Shown piece by piece: positions 19,520-28,385 of a stretch of 34,517 bases of DNA. Position numbers and translations under genes: made by a program. Below the pieces are notes generated by a model. The model ran no database searches and had not been told where the DNA came from. It was given only the letters and a program-made list of their open reading frames with translations. Each line of letters starts with the position of its first letter. The stretch's first letter is position 1. The stretch is taken from NCBI GenBank assembly GCA_016871215.1, contig VFZK01000007.1, positions 1 to 34,517 of the forward strand, given 5' to 3'. This DNA is from Acidimicrobiia bacterium. GTDB taxonomy: Bacteria; Acidobacteriota; Terriglobia; Versatilivoradales; Versatilivoraceae.

Positions 19520-20572
19520 TTAGGCCACCGAGGTAGCGATGGCGACACGCCACACACCACGCTCGTCTTTGGCTGTGCCATCGCAGGCTTCGTAGACCAT
19601 GCGATATCGGATCGATTGGCCCGGTTGGCGCGGCAAAGGAAACACCGACATTTCTGAACACTTGGCTGCACTCAACGAACCGGGGCTTGGGGACAGCACT
19701 GGCTCGGGTTCCTTTCGCCAGGTCAAGCCGTCCTGAGAAACCGCTCTGAGAATGTACACGCGGTTTGGCGCGCTGCAGCCGGCATAGTACATCACATAAC
19801 CCATGCCTTCCGGGCGAACGATTTCCGGGGCGAAGGCCACCCGGGCGTCGTAGGCCCCACCCTGGGCGATCCGCAAACCGGACTCCTGGCGGAAAGTAAG
19901 GCCACCATCCTCGGAGAGGGCGCTGATAATGCCCAGGCCGCGTTCATAGCAATACAGCCGGCACTGGCGGTCGTTGAGGATCACGATTCTTGGGGATGCG
20001 TAGTTACGGCCGGCGGACTGCAGCCGCGCTCCAGGCTCCGGCGTCCAGGTTAGGCCTCCATCTTGGGACAGAGCACTGCGTATGGCGTTCGGAACCGATA
20101 TCGGGCCCGTACAACACTCGTAGTACATCCGCAACTGGCCGCTGGCGCCGAAAAGGGGAACCACCTCGCACGAGACAACTCGGAACTCGCCTGCGCCGCC
20201 CTGTTGCGGCGAAAGCCGCACACCAGGCTCCGGAGCCCAGACCGACCCATCCGCAGAGGTGGCGCTCAGAATACGAGTTGTCGCGTTGTCGTAGTCGTTC
20301 GCACCCGCAGGAAAGCCTGGCCGCGGCGAAATCTGAGTGTAGTAGAGCCGATAGCCGCCGCCCGCGAGCAGGATCACCCTCGGGCTTACGGCTCCAAAAA
20401 TACCCGTGCGCTGGGCCCGAGCCGGCCAGCGAGCCTCAGGCAAGGGATTGACTTCGCTGTCGGGCGGCGCGTCCACGGCCACTTCGGCGTCCTTCACCCA
20501 ACCCCGCCCTGGGTCGCTTGGTACGATGTGAATGCTTGGGGAAGCCACTTGCGATTTCGTTAGATCGATCAT
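19520..20572 (-). CDS. Beta-propeller protein, sialidase/GH43-like fold, unknown substrate
   Basis: The 350-residue protein starts at ATG 20572, with AGGTGAGG 6 bases upstream; an open frame to 20695 is not supported by a ribosome site. Repeating modules of the form SxDGxxWxxEPGxRL occur at least four times (SADGSVWAPEPGVRL, SQDGGLTWTPEPGARL, SEDGGLTFRQESGLRI, SQDGLTWRKEPEPVL). They alternate with tyrosine-rich strands (YRLYYTQ, LRMYYE, CRLYCYE, YVMYYAG). These are Asp-box-like blades of a five-bladed propeller. No signal peptide is evident, so it may be cytosolic. It lies 124 bases downstream of the PQQ dehydrogenase gene on the same strand. No reaction can be assigned. Confidence 0.75.
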   Translation of the reverse strand: MIDLTKSQVASPSIHIVPSDPGRGWVKDAEVAVDAPPDSEVNPLPEARWPARAQRTGIFGAVSPRVILLAGGGYRLYYTQISPRPGFPAGANDYDNATTRILSATSADGSVWAPEPGVRLSPQQGGAGEFRVVSCEVVPLFGASGQLRMYYECCTGPISVPNAIRSALSQDGGLTWTPEPGARLQSAGRNYASPRIVILNDRQCRLYCYERGLGIISALSEDGGLTFRQESGLRIAQGGAYDARVAFAPEIVRPEGMGYVMYYAGCSAPNRVYILRAVSQDGLTWRKEPEPVLSPSPGSLSAAKCSEMSVFPLPRQPGQSIRYRMVYEACDGTAKDERGVWRVAIATSVA

Positions 20573-20696
20573 GGACGTCCTCACCTTGACTGCTCGTTTC
20601 GGCCGCAGGCCTCCGCCAGGTGTTTGGTTCCGACCGTCATCATCTCCAATTCTCCCAGGCGCAGATCGGAGGCGCAGGGTATCAACTGAAATCAAA

Positions 20697-23159
20697 TTAC
20701 TGGCTCGGCGCTCCTACTTCGACCCCCAGCAAGCGAGGAGTCATGCCCGGTCCTGCCGGCGTTGGTTTTCGAGCGTGCTTGGCAGCGGCAGGCTTGGTAT
20801 CTGCGGCCTGTTCAGGAAGGACGAACGTGTACAGCACCTTGCCTGCTGCCAGCGCGACGTGCTGCTGGCCGTCAATCGCGTAGCTCATCGGCGAGGAGCT
20901 GATTTCAGACCCGGTCTGGAACCGCCACAACAGTTGGCCGGTCCGGGACTCGAGCGCTAACAGGCTGCCTTCCTTGCTGGCAGCGAAAAGAACACCTCCA
21001 GCGGTGGCCAGCACTCCGGCCGACACGTTGCCTGAAACCAGTTTGTAGTCCCACTCGACCTTGCCGGTTCCGGGATTGATGGCCTTCACGCCTCCCCAGT
21101 CGCGTTCTTTGGCCGCTACGGCTTTTCCGCCCGAGTAATACTTTCCCAGCTCGAACTTCTGGTCCTCTTTGAAATAGACATCTCCTGCTTCGCGATAGGC
21201 GATATAGAGCCAGCCGGTTGACGGGTCATAGGAAGGCAATTGCCAGTTGGTGGCACCGGACAGGCTTGGGAAATGAAGCTGGCCTTCGACGCTGGCTTCC
21301 GAATTTGGCTGCAAGATGGGCCGTCCACTGCCATCCAGACCTTTCGCCCAAGTCTGCCGTGCAAAAGGTTCACCCAGGAGAAACTCGCCTGTCGTCCGGT
21401 CCAGGACATAGAAGAACGCGTTGCGATCGGCGTGCAGCAGAAGCTTGCGCATCTTCCCTTTGAACATGCGGTCGACGAGTACCGGGGTTTCGTTCGAATC
21501 CCAGTCGTGGGTATCGTGTGGCGTGAACTGAAAATGCCAACGGCGGCGTCCCGTGGCTGCCTCGAGAGCGACAACGGCGCAAGTAAACAGGTTGTCGCCC
21601 AGCCGGACGTCCCCGTTCATGTCGGGCCCCGGGTTGCCAACGCCGTAGTAAAGAAGGTCGAGCTCCGGGTCGTAAGTGCCCGTCATCCAAATGGCGCCGC
21701 CGCCTCGTTTCCAGCTGTCTCCCAACCAGGTGTCGTTGCCGAACTCGCCTGGTCCGGGGATGGTGTCGAATCGCCACAACCGCCCACCGGTAACGGGATC
21801 GAACGCTTGGATGAAGCAGCGGCCTCCGAACTCGCCACCGGACACGCCCGCGATGATCTTGTCCTGCAAAGCGAGAGGTGCCAGGCTGCCGTAGTAGCCG
21901 TGGTCTGGATTGGCCATCGCGGTGTGCCACAACAGCCTGCCGGTCTTGGCGTCGAGTGCAGAAACGCCTGCGTCCGGCGTTACCACGAAAATACGTTCGC
22001 CCAACTTGGCCACGCCACGATTGGCAGTGGCATTCATATTCCCGTGCGAGCTCTTCACCCGGTGCTGAGTTTGCCAGAGCAACCGGCCAGTCCGCGCGTC
22101 CAGGGCGCAGACAATTCCCGAGGTCCCCGTCATGTACATCACGCCATCTTCAACGAGCGGGGTCGCCTGCAGTGCTCCGGCGCCGGGGAACTGCCACGCC
22201 CAGCGCGCCTGCAGCCCCTTCACGTTCCCAGTGTGGATTTGCTTCAAAGCCGAGTAGTGGCGGCCCTGATAGTCTCCCCAGTAGGTGAGCCAGTTCTGGG
22301 GTTCCTTCCGAGAGTCGCGAAGCCGGCTGTATGCCAGGCCTTCGCCCCGTGAAGACTGAGCAGCCACCTGGGCCAGGTCACGAACCTTTAATGTCTTGAG
22401 AAACACCAGCAGGTTTTGCAGTTCTTCCGCCGCTAGCTGTTTGCGGTAGTCCGCTGGCATCAGCGATTTCTCTTCGTAACGAAACTCAGCCAAGTCCGTC
22501 TTCTGGAGCAGATGAAGCTGGTCTGCGACGTCCATCAGTTGGAAGGAAAAACTGTCCTCGTTTTTCAAAATGCCGCGAACTTCTGTGCCGCTTTTCGTTT
22601 TCAGCCACACGACATTGGGCCGCCGCCCTTCTTGCTCGTTTGGGTTCACGATCGCCTGGCGCAAGGCTTGAACTGTCCAGAGGCCGGCAGTCGACAGATC
22701 CGGTCCAACGCGCCCTCCACGGCCATTCACCTGGTGGCACAGCTGGCAAGCGCCTTTGCCGAAAAACACTTGCTCCCCGGCTTGGGCATCGCCTTGAATC
22801 GTTTCCTCCTTCCCTGCCGGCGCGAGAGTTCGCAAATAAGCGACCAGTTGCCAGACTTCCTCAACACTCAAGGGAAAACCAGGCATTTGAGTTCCAGGCA
22901 GGCCGTCGCGGATTGATTGAAACAGCTGCCAATCCTCGCCGCCGTGGCGAAACTCCCGCGTCGCCAGAGCTGGACCTCTACCCCCGGTCCCGTCGCCTCC
23001 ATGGCAGACCTGGCAGGAATTCGCGTAGATCTTTTCCCCGGCCTCGGCAGCCGGCGCACTACCGGCCAGCGGGTTCCTTTCTGCTACAGGCGCGTGTTGC
23101 GTCAACCCAGCCGCAGGAAGCGAAACGAGCAGCAGAAAAAGTAGGTGAGCAACCTTCAT
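20697..23159 (-). CDS. Diheme PQQ-dependent dehydrogenase (quinohemoprotein)
   Basis: The 820-residue exported protein probably oxidises an alcohol or sugar in the periplasm and passes electrons to its own hemes. GGAGG precedes the ATG by 4 bases. A signal peptide spans residues 1-20. The first cytochrome c domain has CQVCH (49-53) with a likely axial Met in GTQMPGF (about 92). The second has CQLCH (138-142) and is of the Pirellula/Verrucomicrobium heme-binding type (VGPDLS, TKSGTEVRG, SLMPADY). The PQQ propeller runs from about residue 288 (LTYWGDYQGRHYSALKQI) to 795, with repeated TGRLLWQT / TGQLLWRF blades. Known quinohemoprotein alcohol dehydrogenases carry a C-terminal cytochrome; here both hemes are N-terminal. 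The substrate is unknown. Confidence 0.9.
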   Translation of the reverse strand: MKVAHLLFLLLVSLPAAGLTQHAPVAERNPLAGSAPAAEAGEKIYANSCQVCHGGDGTGGRGPALATREFRHGGEDWQLFQSIRDGLPGTQMPGFPLSVEEVWQLVAYLRTLAPAGKEETIQGDAQAGEQVFFGKGACQLCHQVNGRGGRVGPDLSTAGLWTVQALRQAIVNPNEQEGRRPNVVWLKTKSGTEVRGILKNEDSFSFQLMDVADQLHLLQKTDLAEFRYEEKSLMPADYRKQLAAEELQNLLVFLKTLKVRDLAQVAAQSSRGEGLAYSRLRDSRKEPQNWLTYWGDYQGRHYSALKQIHTGNVKGLQARWAWQFPGAGALQATPLVEDGVMYMTGTSGIVCALDARTGRLLWQTQHRVKSSHGNMNATANRGVAKLGERIFVVTPDAGVSALDAKTGRLLWHTAMANPDHGYYGSLAPLALQDKIIAGVSGGEFGGRCFIQAFDPVTGGRLWRFDTIPGPGEFGNDTWLGDSWKRGGGAIWMTGTYDPELDLLYYGVGNPGPDMNGDVRLGDNLFTCAVVALEAATGRRRWHFQFTPHDTHDWDSNETPVLVDRMFKGKMRKLLLHADRNAFFYVLDRTTGEFLLGEPFARQTWAKGLDGSGRPILQPNSEASVEGQLHFPSLSGATNWQLPSYDPSTGWLYIAYREAGDVYFKEDQKFELGKYYSGGKAVAAKERDWGGVKAINPGTGKVEWDYKLVSGNVSAGVLATAGGVLFAASKEGSLLALESRTGQLLWRFQTGSEISSSPMSYAIDGQQHVALAAGKVLYTFVLPEQAADTKPAAAKHARKPTPAGPGMTPRLLGVEVGAPSQ

Positions 23160-23295
23160 GCATCCTCCGAAAAAGGGATCTTTGTTGCATCCGCGTCAAG
23201 GCACGTGCGTGCTAGCACCATTCCCGCCCAGGCTTACTATCTGCCGGGGTGGCGACCTTTCGCGGGAATGAGGGAGGCTTTCCAACAGATCAGGC
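23160..23295. repeat. Short gap with palindromes and two dispersed repeats
   Basis: GTGCTAGCAC (23209-23218) is a perfect palindrome, next to GCACGTGC (23201-23208). The 19-base segment 23233-23251 is an exact inverted copy of 26524-26542, and 23257-23276 matches 18047-18066 at 19 of 20 bases. No gene is present. Confidence 0.6.
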
Positions 23296-24297
23296 TCACT
23301 GTGCGGTTTCGGCCAGGCGAGCCAGTTGTTCAAGCAACTCTTCTGCGGAAACCGCATGGGTAACCTCTTCAACGACCGCCCGCGAAGCCGCCACATTGGC
23401 AAGAATCGCTGCTTCTTCTAACGTTGCGCCAACCGCGAGCGCGGCACTCAAAGTGGCAAACACCGTGTCGCCCGCGCCCGATACGTTCACTGGTGCCGCT
23501 GCCAAGGCTTCCAGACGACACAGCGCTCCGCCTCGATCGACCGCCAGCAGGCCCCTTTCTGACATCTTTAGAACCACCTGGCTTGCGAAACGCTTGCTCA
23601 AAGTCAAAGCCAAGTCAGCGGGTTCTTCCGGGATCGACTGTCCTGGCTGCAATCTCGCGGCGAGTTCCCGCGCTTCCGGCAGATTCGGCGTCAACAGACT
23701 GAGGTGTGCCCACAGAGGGACGTTACACGGTTTCAGGTCCCCGTAAACGGGCATTCCGGAAACCTTGCATTCCGCTTCAAGCCACCGGACCAAGGGGCCG
23801 GTCATCGTTCCCTTATCATAGTCTGAGACCAGCAGCGCAGCGGGTTTCCCCCAGGCACCTTTGATCAGGCCTTGCAGCGACGCCGTTTCCATTTCGCTGA
23901 GGTCTGCAGTCTCCTCTTCGTCCAGCCGCAGATAGTAATGTTTGCCCGCCAGAATCCTCGTCTTGTGTGGGGTGGGACGGTCAACGGCCAAGGGATGAAA
24001 ATCGATGCCTGCAGCGGTGAGAATCTCCTTCAGTTCCGCAGATTCGCGGCCCGGCCCTAGAGGAGCCACGAGCCGAGTCTGAACTCCTAACCGGGCCAGG
24101 TTTGTGGCGACGTTGCCAGCGCCTCCTGCCGCTTGCCTTTGGCTCTGAATCTCGACCAGCGGGACTGGGGCTTCATTAGCCACTCCCAGAGCTCGGCATT
24201 CGACGTAGGTGTCGAGCAGCAGATCGCCAATGACGAGCAGCTCGACTCGAGGAAACGCGCGGACGATCTCTGCCAGCTTGTCAGTGTTGACTCTCAA
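23296..24297 (-). CDS. Heptose-7-phosphate kinase (RfaE1/HldE N-domain type)
   Basis: This 333-residue PfkB-family sugar kinase probably phosphorylates D-glycero-beta-D-manno-heptose 7-phosphate at C1 for LPS core heptose. The TTG start has GGTGGAG 5 bases upstream. LLVIGDLLLDTYV and NEAPVPLVEI with AAGGAGNVATNLARLG (about 42-71) form the sugar site. TPHKTRILAGKHYYLRLDEE carries the conserved Lys/Arg-containing strand. NVSGAGDTVFATL (271-283) holds the anion hole and catalytic Asp277. The nucleotidyltransferase half found in fused HldE proteins is missing, so a separate RfaE2 is expected elsewhere. It begins 43 bases after the kinase-GmhA fusion gene and is probably co-transcribed with it. 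Heptose specificity is inferred from sequence flavour and the neighbour. Confidence 0.88.
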   Translation of the reverse strand: MRVNTDKLAEIVRAFPRVELLVIGDLLLDTYVECRALGVANEAPVPLVEIQSQRQAAGGAGNVATNLARLGVQTRLVAPLGPGRESAELKEILTAAGIDFHPLAVDRPTPHKTRILAGKHYYLRLDEEETADLSEMETASLQGLIKGAWGKPAALLVSDYDKGTMTGPLVRWLEAECKVSGMPVYGDLKPCNVPLWAHLSLLTPNLPEARELAARLQPGQSIPEEPADLALTLSKRFASQVVLKMSERGLLAVDRGGALCRLEALAAAPVNVSGAGDTVFATLSAALAVGATLEEAAILANVAASRAVVEEVTHAVSAEELLEQLARLAETAQ

Positions 24298-24340
24298 TAG
24301 ATCTCCACCCCGAGTGCTAACGATCGTCGCAGGCCAATCC

Positions 24341-25858
24341 TCACGTCCTGGTAAGCTCCTTCTCTAAGAGTTCACAGATAATGTGGACAACAGCCAAGTG
24401 CGACTCCTGAATGCGAGGCGTGTTATCCGATGGCACGCGAATGCAGATATCGCACAGCGATGGAAAGCTGCCTGCCGCATCGCCGGTGAATCCGATGGTG
24501 GTTGCGCCCTTTGTCCGAGCCAGCTCGAGAGCGAGCACGACGTTCCGCGACTTCCCGCTGGTGGAAAACGCGACCACCAAATCGCCACGCCGGACGAATG
24601 CGTCGACCTGCCGCGCAAAGGTCTGCTCGTAGCCGTAGTCGTTGGCGATCGAGGTCATCAGAATCTCGTTGGTCGAAAACGACAGTGCCGGCAGAGCTTT
24701 GCGCTCGATCATGAAGCGGCCTACCAACTCTGTAATGAAGTGGTTCGCGTCCGCCGCGCTTCCGCCGTTACCGAAGGCATAGACTGTGCGCCCATCGCGA
24801 TAGGCGTCCACAATGGTTCGCACAACGCTCTCGATGGCAGTCAGCTGTTCCCGCAGCAGGCGCTGCTTGACATCGACGCTTTCCATCAGCAGATGGCTGA
24901 TCTCCTGATGAAACAGACTCATCAGCTCTTCGGGTGAAACATAAGCAATGCCTGGCTTAGCCACGACGACGCCCGCCGCCTTGTTGGCCAGCTCAGCGGC
25001 CTGCCGAAGCGGGACGCCCGCTGCCAGGCACAACGCCAAAACTGCCGTGCTGCTGTCGCCAGCGCCAGCCCGGTCGGCCAGAGGAACGCGGCTCGCTGGA
25101 ATTCGCTGCGGCGCTGCAGAGCGCTCAAACAGAGCCATGCCATCGCCGCCAAGCGTCACAAGAACGTCAGACGCCAGCGTTTTCGCGAGAAACCGCCCGG
25201 CGTCGTCCACGGTTTCGGCGTGGGCTCCCAATCTTCGTGCCGCTTCCAGGCTTTCGTCGACGTTGAACGTGAACAGGTCGGCAGCGCCGTACCATGGCGC
25301 GTGCTGCGGATGGCCATCAATCACAACCTTAAGGGGCGACCGCTGCCGGAGCGTCTCGACGGCGCGCAAGAGCCCGGAGTCGACTGCTCCGTAACCCTGG
25401 TCGTAGATCACAAGGGCTTGTGCCTTCGCGTCGTGTGCACGATCGAGCTGGATGCCGGCAGAGGTTGTGCCGACAGGCCCGGGAGTGTTCAGCATCTGCA
25501 AGAGCTGCTGGTTGGCGGCGAAAATCCGATGTCGTTCGGGCAAGCGAAGGCCGGGGCGGTGTTCCAACTGCAGAAAACGAAAGTTCTCTGGAGGCAATCC
25601 ACCGCAAAGTTCGTGCGACGCTTCATCCTGGCCGAAGCTGCCGCACAGAAGCGCTCTCCCGCCAAGCAAAGCGATGTTTTTCGCAACGTTGGCAGCGCCT
25701 CCAGGAACAGACCGCCTGGATTTCACCTTGACAACAGGAACCGGAGCCTCTGGCGCAAGCCTCAGCACATCGCCGTAAGTCTCGCGGTCGATATAGGTGT
25801 CGCCCGCAACCAGAATCGTCTGGTGCCTAAACTGGTTGACAACGTCCTGTGTCAGCAC
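24341..25858 (-). CDS. RfaE1-like kinase fused to GmhA phosphoheptose isomerase
   Basis: This 505-residue protein has two enzyme-like domains. Residues 1-315 are a PfkB kinase related to RfaE1/HldE (VAGDTYIDRETYGDV, RLAPEAPVPVVKV, VPGGAANVAKNIALLGG, GAGDSS at 265-270). Residues about 325-505 are a SIS domain of GmhA type: GNGGSAADANHFITELVGRF (363-382), then SIANDYGYEQTFARQVDAF, FSTSGKSRNV (431-440), and a His-containing HLAVVHIICELLE end. GmhA converts sedoheptulose 7-phosphate to heptose 7-phosphate, the substrate of the kinase step. The kinase half departs from canonical copies around 105-130, where the usual TxxKxR strand reads RLPERHRIFAA, so its activity may be altered. The GTG start lacks a good ribosome site. 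There is no sign of a frameshift joining two genes. Confidence 0.88.
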   Translation of the reverse strand: MLTQDVVNQFRHQTILVAGDTYIDRETYGDVLRLAPEAPVPVVKVKSRRSVPGGAANVAKNIALLGGRALLCGSFGQDEASHELCGGLPPENFRFLQLEHRPGLRLPERHRIFAANQQLLQMLNTPGPVGTTSAGIQLDRAHDAKAQALVIYDQGYGAVDSGLLRAVETLRQRSPLKVVIDGHPQHAPWYGAADLFTFNVDESLEAARRLGAHAETVDDAGRFLAKTLASDVLVTLGGDGMALFERSAAPQRIPASRVPLADRAGAGDSSTAVLALCLAAGVPLRQAAELANKAAGVVVAKPGIAYVSPEELMSLFHQEISHLLMESVDVKQRLLREQLTAIESVVRTIVDAYRDGRTVYAFGNGGSAADANHFITELVGRFMIERKALPALSFSTNEILMTSIANDYGYEQTFARQVDAFVRRGDLVVAFSTSGKSRNVVLALELARTKGATTIGFTGDAAGSFPSLCDICIRVPSDNTPRIQESHLAVVHIICELLEKELTRT

Positions 25859-26081
25859 GGTAAGTTACTCGACGGGCAGGTGCGCCTGAAGCTTTGCCAG
25901 ACAACGTGCGGGAACAGCCGCGCGGCAAGAAAGCGCATTCTAGCGCAACTCCAATCGAGACGGACGCGTTTGTTTGAAACGGCCGAGCCCTTGCTGGCAC
26001 GCGGGCGGCTGATATGGCTGACCCTGATGGAACGCGTTTGACGAGAATCTGGCTGCGCTAAGACTGTCGACAGGAACTTCG
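25859..26081. other. Divergent intergenic region
   Basis: This 223-base gap separates the minus-strand kinase-isomerase gene from the plus-strand small membrane-protein gene. Promoters for both should lie here, but I see no convincing -35/-10 pair. AGGA lies shortly before the ATG at 26082. Confidence 0.4.
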
Positions 26082-26387
26082 ATGAAGCCATCCCTCCCTC
26101 GTCTCGGAGCTCTGGCGGCTGCCGCGCTGCTGGTTCTCTCGCTCCTTCCGATTTGGCCCGCTGGCGGCTTCTCGGTGTTGCTGACCTATGTGGTTGGGGT
26201 CACCGCTGTGCTCATGGTGGTGCGAGCACAAGAAATCGGGTCGCAATCTTGGATGATCGGGTGAATCGTTGTCGCCATTTTGTACAACCCAATCGCACCC
26301 GCGCGCTTGCCGCCGTCACTTCGTCAGTTGTTAAACCTCATCTGCGCCGCCCTGTTTCTGGTGTGCCTGAGGCGCTTTCGCCTGTAA
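26082..26387 (+). pseudogene. Small membrane protein (DUF6804-like) with internal TGA
   Basis: The first 60 codons encode a two-helix membrane protein (LPRLGALAAAALLVLSLLPI, then VLLTYVVGVTAVLMVVRAQ and SQSWMIG). Codon 61 is TGA (26262-26264). The same frame then continues for 40 more sense codons (IVVAILYNPIAPARL, LRQLLNLICAALFLVCLRRF) to a TAA at 26385. The whole matches a four-helix family I recall as DUF6804, about 95-100 residues, in which a position near here is often tryptophan or another hydrophobic residue. A single TGG-to-TGA change would explain it; read-through or a sequence error are alternatives. Confidence 0.6.
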
Positions 26388-26649
26388 GCCAACGGACGAT
26401 GGGTCCAGGACTTCAGAGGTAGCCGCTTGGAGACGAGCATTCTTGCAGCGCGGCCGCTTGGTTCGTTCGGCATGGCAACCTATTTTGCCGTCGGCCTCCT
26501 CGGTGCTTTCTGTGCATGGTCGTCACCCCGGCAGATAGTAAGTCGGGGTGCGAATTCGGGAACTCTGTGAGGCGTGCTTCAGGACAAACATTCCAATCGT
26601 CACCAGGCGTGAGTTCGGCCAATGCTGCGCTTTGGCGCCCGTGCAGATG
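26388..26649. other. Gap with a strong hairpin repeat
   Basis: No gene is seen. CACCCCG (26524-26530) pairs perfectly with CGGGGTG (26544-26550) around a 13-base loop. The 5' arm plus loop recurs inverted at 23233-23251. No T-run follows, so it is a repeat rather than a clear terminator between the converging genes. Confidence 0.5.
26524..26550 (+). repeat. Dispersed hairpin repeat (7-bp stem)
   Basis: CACCCCG/CGGGGTG stem with loop GCAGATAGTAAGT. Nineteen bases (26524-26542) match the reverse complement of 23233-23251 exactly. Confidence 0.6.
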
Positions 26650-28152
26650 TCAGTCGGACCATTGCGCCACGCGAGGTGGCATGAGTCTCGGGTGGGCTGT
26701 GTCCAACGCCTCGAGCAGGCGGTCGGCACATTCTTCGCTGCGCCGGATGCAGTCTGGAATGCCAATTCCAGTGAAGCCGTTTCCAGCAAGTTGTAGCGCG
26801 GGATGGCGCTTCGCGAGCGCTTCGATCTCAGCCACAAGGTCAAGATGGCCAACCCGGTACTGGGCCATGGCCTGGGCGTGGCGTTCGACCAGAGAGAACA
26901 GGGGAGGCCTGACAATTCCAAGAAGCTCCTGCAGGTTTTGACGCACGATCCGGATCATCTCATCGTCGTCGTAGTCGAACGCCTCCGGCTGTAGCGCTCC
27001 GCCCATGAAGGCCCGCAACAGCGCCCGATTGTGGGGCGCCCGTCCGGAAAACTTCATATGAGAAAACGTGCAAGCCAGAATCTGGCGGCGTTCGATGGCG
27101 GGCACGACAAATCCGAATCCCTCCAAAGAACGTGGAATATCTTCGAGGCTATAGGCGAGGTTCACAGTCGCGGTCGAGGCATAGCGGATGCTGCGCAGCT
27201 TGGATGCCAGCGGAGCGTCGAGCGCTTCCAGGAGACCGGCAGACTGGAAGGCGGCCAGCGCGAGGCAAACGCCATCGGCTTCGAGCTGAGATCCGTTCCC
27301 GAAATTCAAAATCCACGGCCCGCCAGAGGGTTTCTTCCACAGCGCCGAAACCTGCGTTCCGAGCCGTATCGAGTCTGGTGGAAGCCGCGTGTGGAGCGCT
27401 TTGACCAGCTGCGCCATTCCTTCCTTCAAAGAGACAAACAGGCCGTAGCGCGGCCCAGCGGCCTGTTGGTTGTGCGAGCGCAGCATCTTTTGGCGCTGGC
27501 GCCACATCGCTAGAATCAGGCTGCGGTGTTCCTGTTCCATGTCGAGAAACCGCGGCATGGTGGCTCTCAAGCTGAGCTCTTCGGGATCGGAAGTATAGAT
27601 TCCCCCAATCATGGGTTGTGCCATCCGGTCCAAGGCTTCTCGCCCAAGCCGGCGTCGTACGAAGCTGGCCAGGCTTTCGTCTTCCGTTTCGCCGGAGCGC
27701 TTTTTTCGAGGCAGGAACAGGTCCGCCGTCATCCGGACCTTGCCAGGCCAGCTGAAGATCGGAGTCGCAATGGCTGGCCAGAGCTGAGTGGGCGCCAGAA
27801 GATAGAAACCGTCGGGAACAGGCTGCAGTTGGCCCTGGCAAACGACAAAGCTGCGCCGGTGCGCGTCGCCGGTGCCGATCAAGCTCGACTCCAGACCAAG
27901 GCGCCGGCAAAGCGCCAAGCCCCAAGGCTTTTCTGAGATGAAGGAATCCGGACCTGCCTCGAGCACGAAACCGTCCCGCTCGCAGGTGTGGATGACACCG
28001 CCGAGCCTGTTGCCGGCCTCGATCAACGTCAAGTCAACGGACCGGTTCAGCCGGTTCGCCTGGTCGAGGATGCGGTGTGCGGCGGCCAGGCCGGAAATGC
28101 CGCCGCCAATCACAGCGATACGCGGCACTGGCGAGTTATCAGCGATACCCAT
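26650..28152 (-). CDS. hemY: Protoporphyrinogen/coproporphyrinogen III oxidase (HemY type)
   Basis: This 500-residue FAD enzyme aromatises the porphyrinogen ring late in heme synthesis, either in the protoporphyrin or the coproporphyrin branch (also called hemG or cgoX). The N-terminal dinucleotide fold RIAVIGGGISGLAAAHRI is followed by LIEAGNRLGGVIHT and the family-typical LEAGPDSFISEKPW. MIGGIYTSDPEELSLRATMP and SLKEGMAQLVKALHTRL are further HemY blocks. The C-terminal FAD motif LQLAGNGFTGIGIPDCI is present. I prefer the ATG at 28152 over a TTG at 28176, since only about 10 residues normally precede the fold. No other heme genes are adjacent. Confidence 0.92.
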   Translation of the reverse strand: MGIADNSPVPRIAVIGGGISGLAAAHRILDQANRLNRSVDLTLIEAGNRLGGVIHTCERDGFVLEAGPDSFISEKPWGLALCRRLGLESSLIGTGDAHRRSFVVCQGQLQPVPDGFYLLAPTQLWPAIATPIFSWPGKVRMTADLFLPRKKRSGETEDESLASFVRRRLGREALDRMAQPMIGGIYTSDPEELSLRATMPRFLDMEQEHRSLILAMWRQRQKMLRSHNQQAAGPRYGLFVSLKEGMAQLVKALHTRLPPDSIRLGTQVSALWKKPSGGPWILNFGNGSQLEADGVCLALAAFQSAGLLEALDAPLASKLRSIRYASTATVNLAYSLEDIPRSLEGFGFVVPAIERRQILACTFSHMKFSGRAPHNRALLRAFMGGALQPEAFDYDDDEMIRIVRQNLQELLGIVRPPLFSLVERHAQAMAQYRVGHLDLVAEIEALAKRHPALQLAGNGFTGIGIPDCIRRSEECADRLLEALDTAHPRLMPPRVAQWSD

Positions 28153-28385
28153 AAGAGCCAGAGAAGTCCTCTGCAATGCTTGCCTTGAGATCCGTCTGCA
28201 CTGATCTCATGCTCCGACATGATCACAGATGAGGGAGGTGTCTGCAAGTTCTGGCAAGAGATCGCAGAGCGGGCGCTGGGGTTATTCTTCAGAAGCTGCC
28301 CAGCGGAACAGTGCGGAGTTGGAACTGCTCAGAGTGGTGACAGTTGGATAAGAAGAACAGAAGTCCCGCAGGCCGAGCGCGAAAA
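28153..28385. other. Intergenic gap, nothing convincing
   Basis: About 230 bases between two minus-strand genes. Short open frames cross it on the plus strand but have no ribosome site or recognisable product. No terminator with a T-run was seen. Confidence 0.4.
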
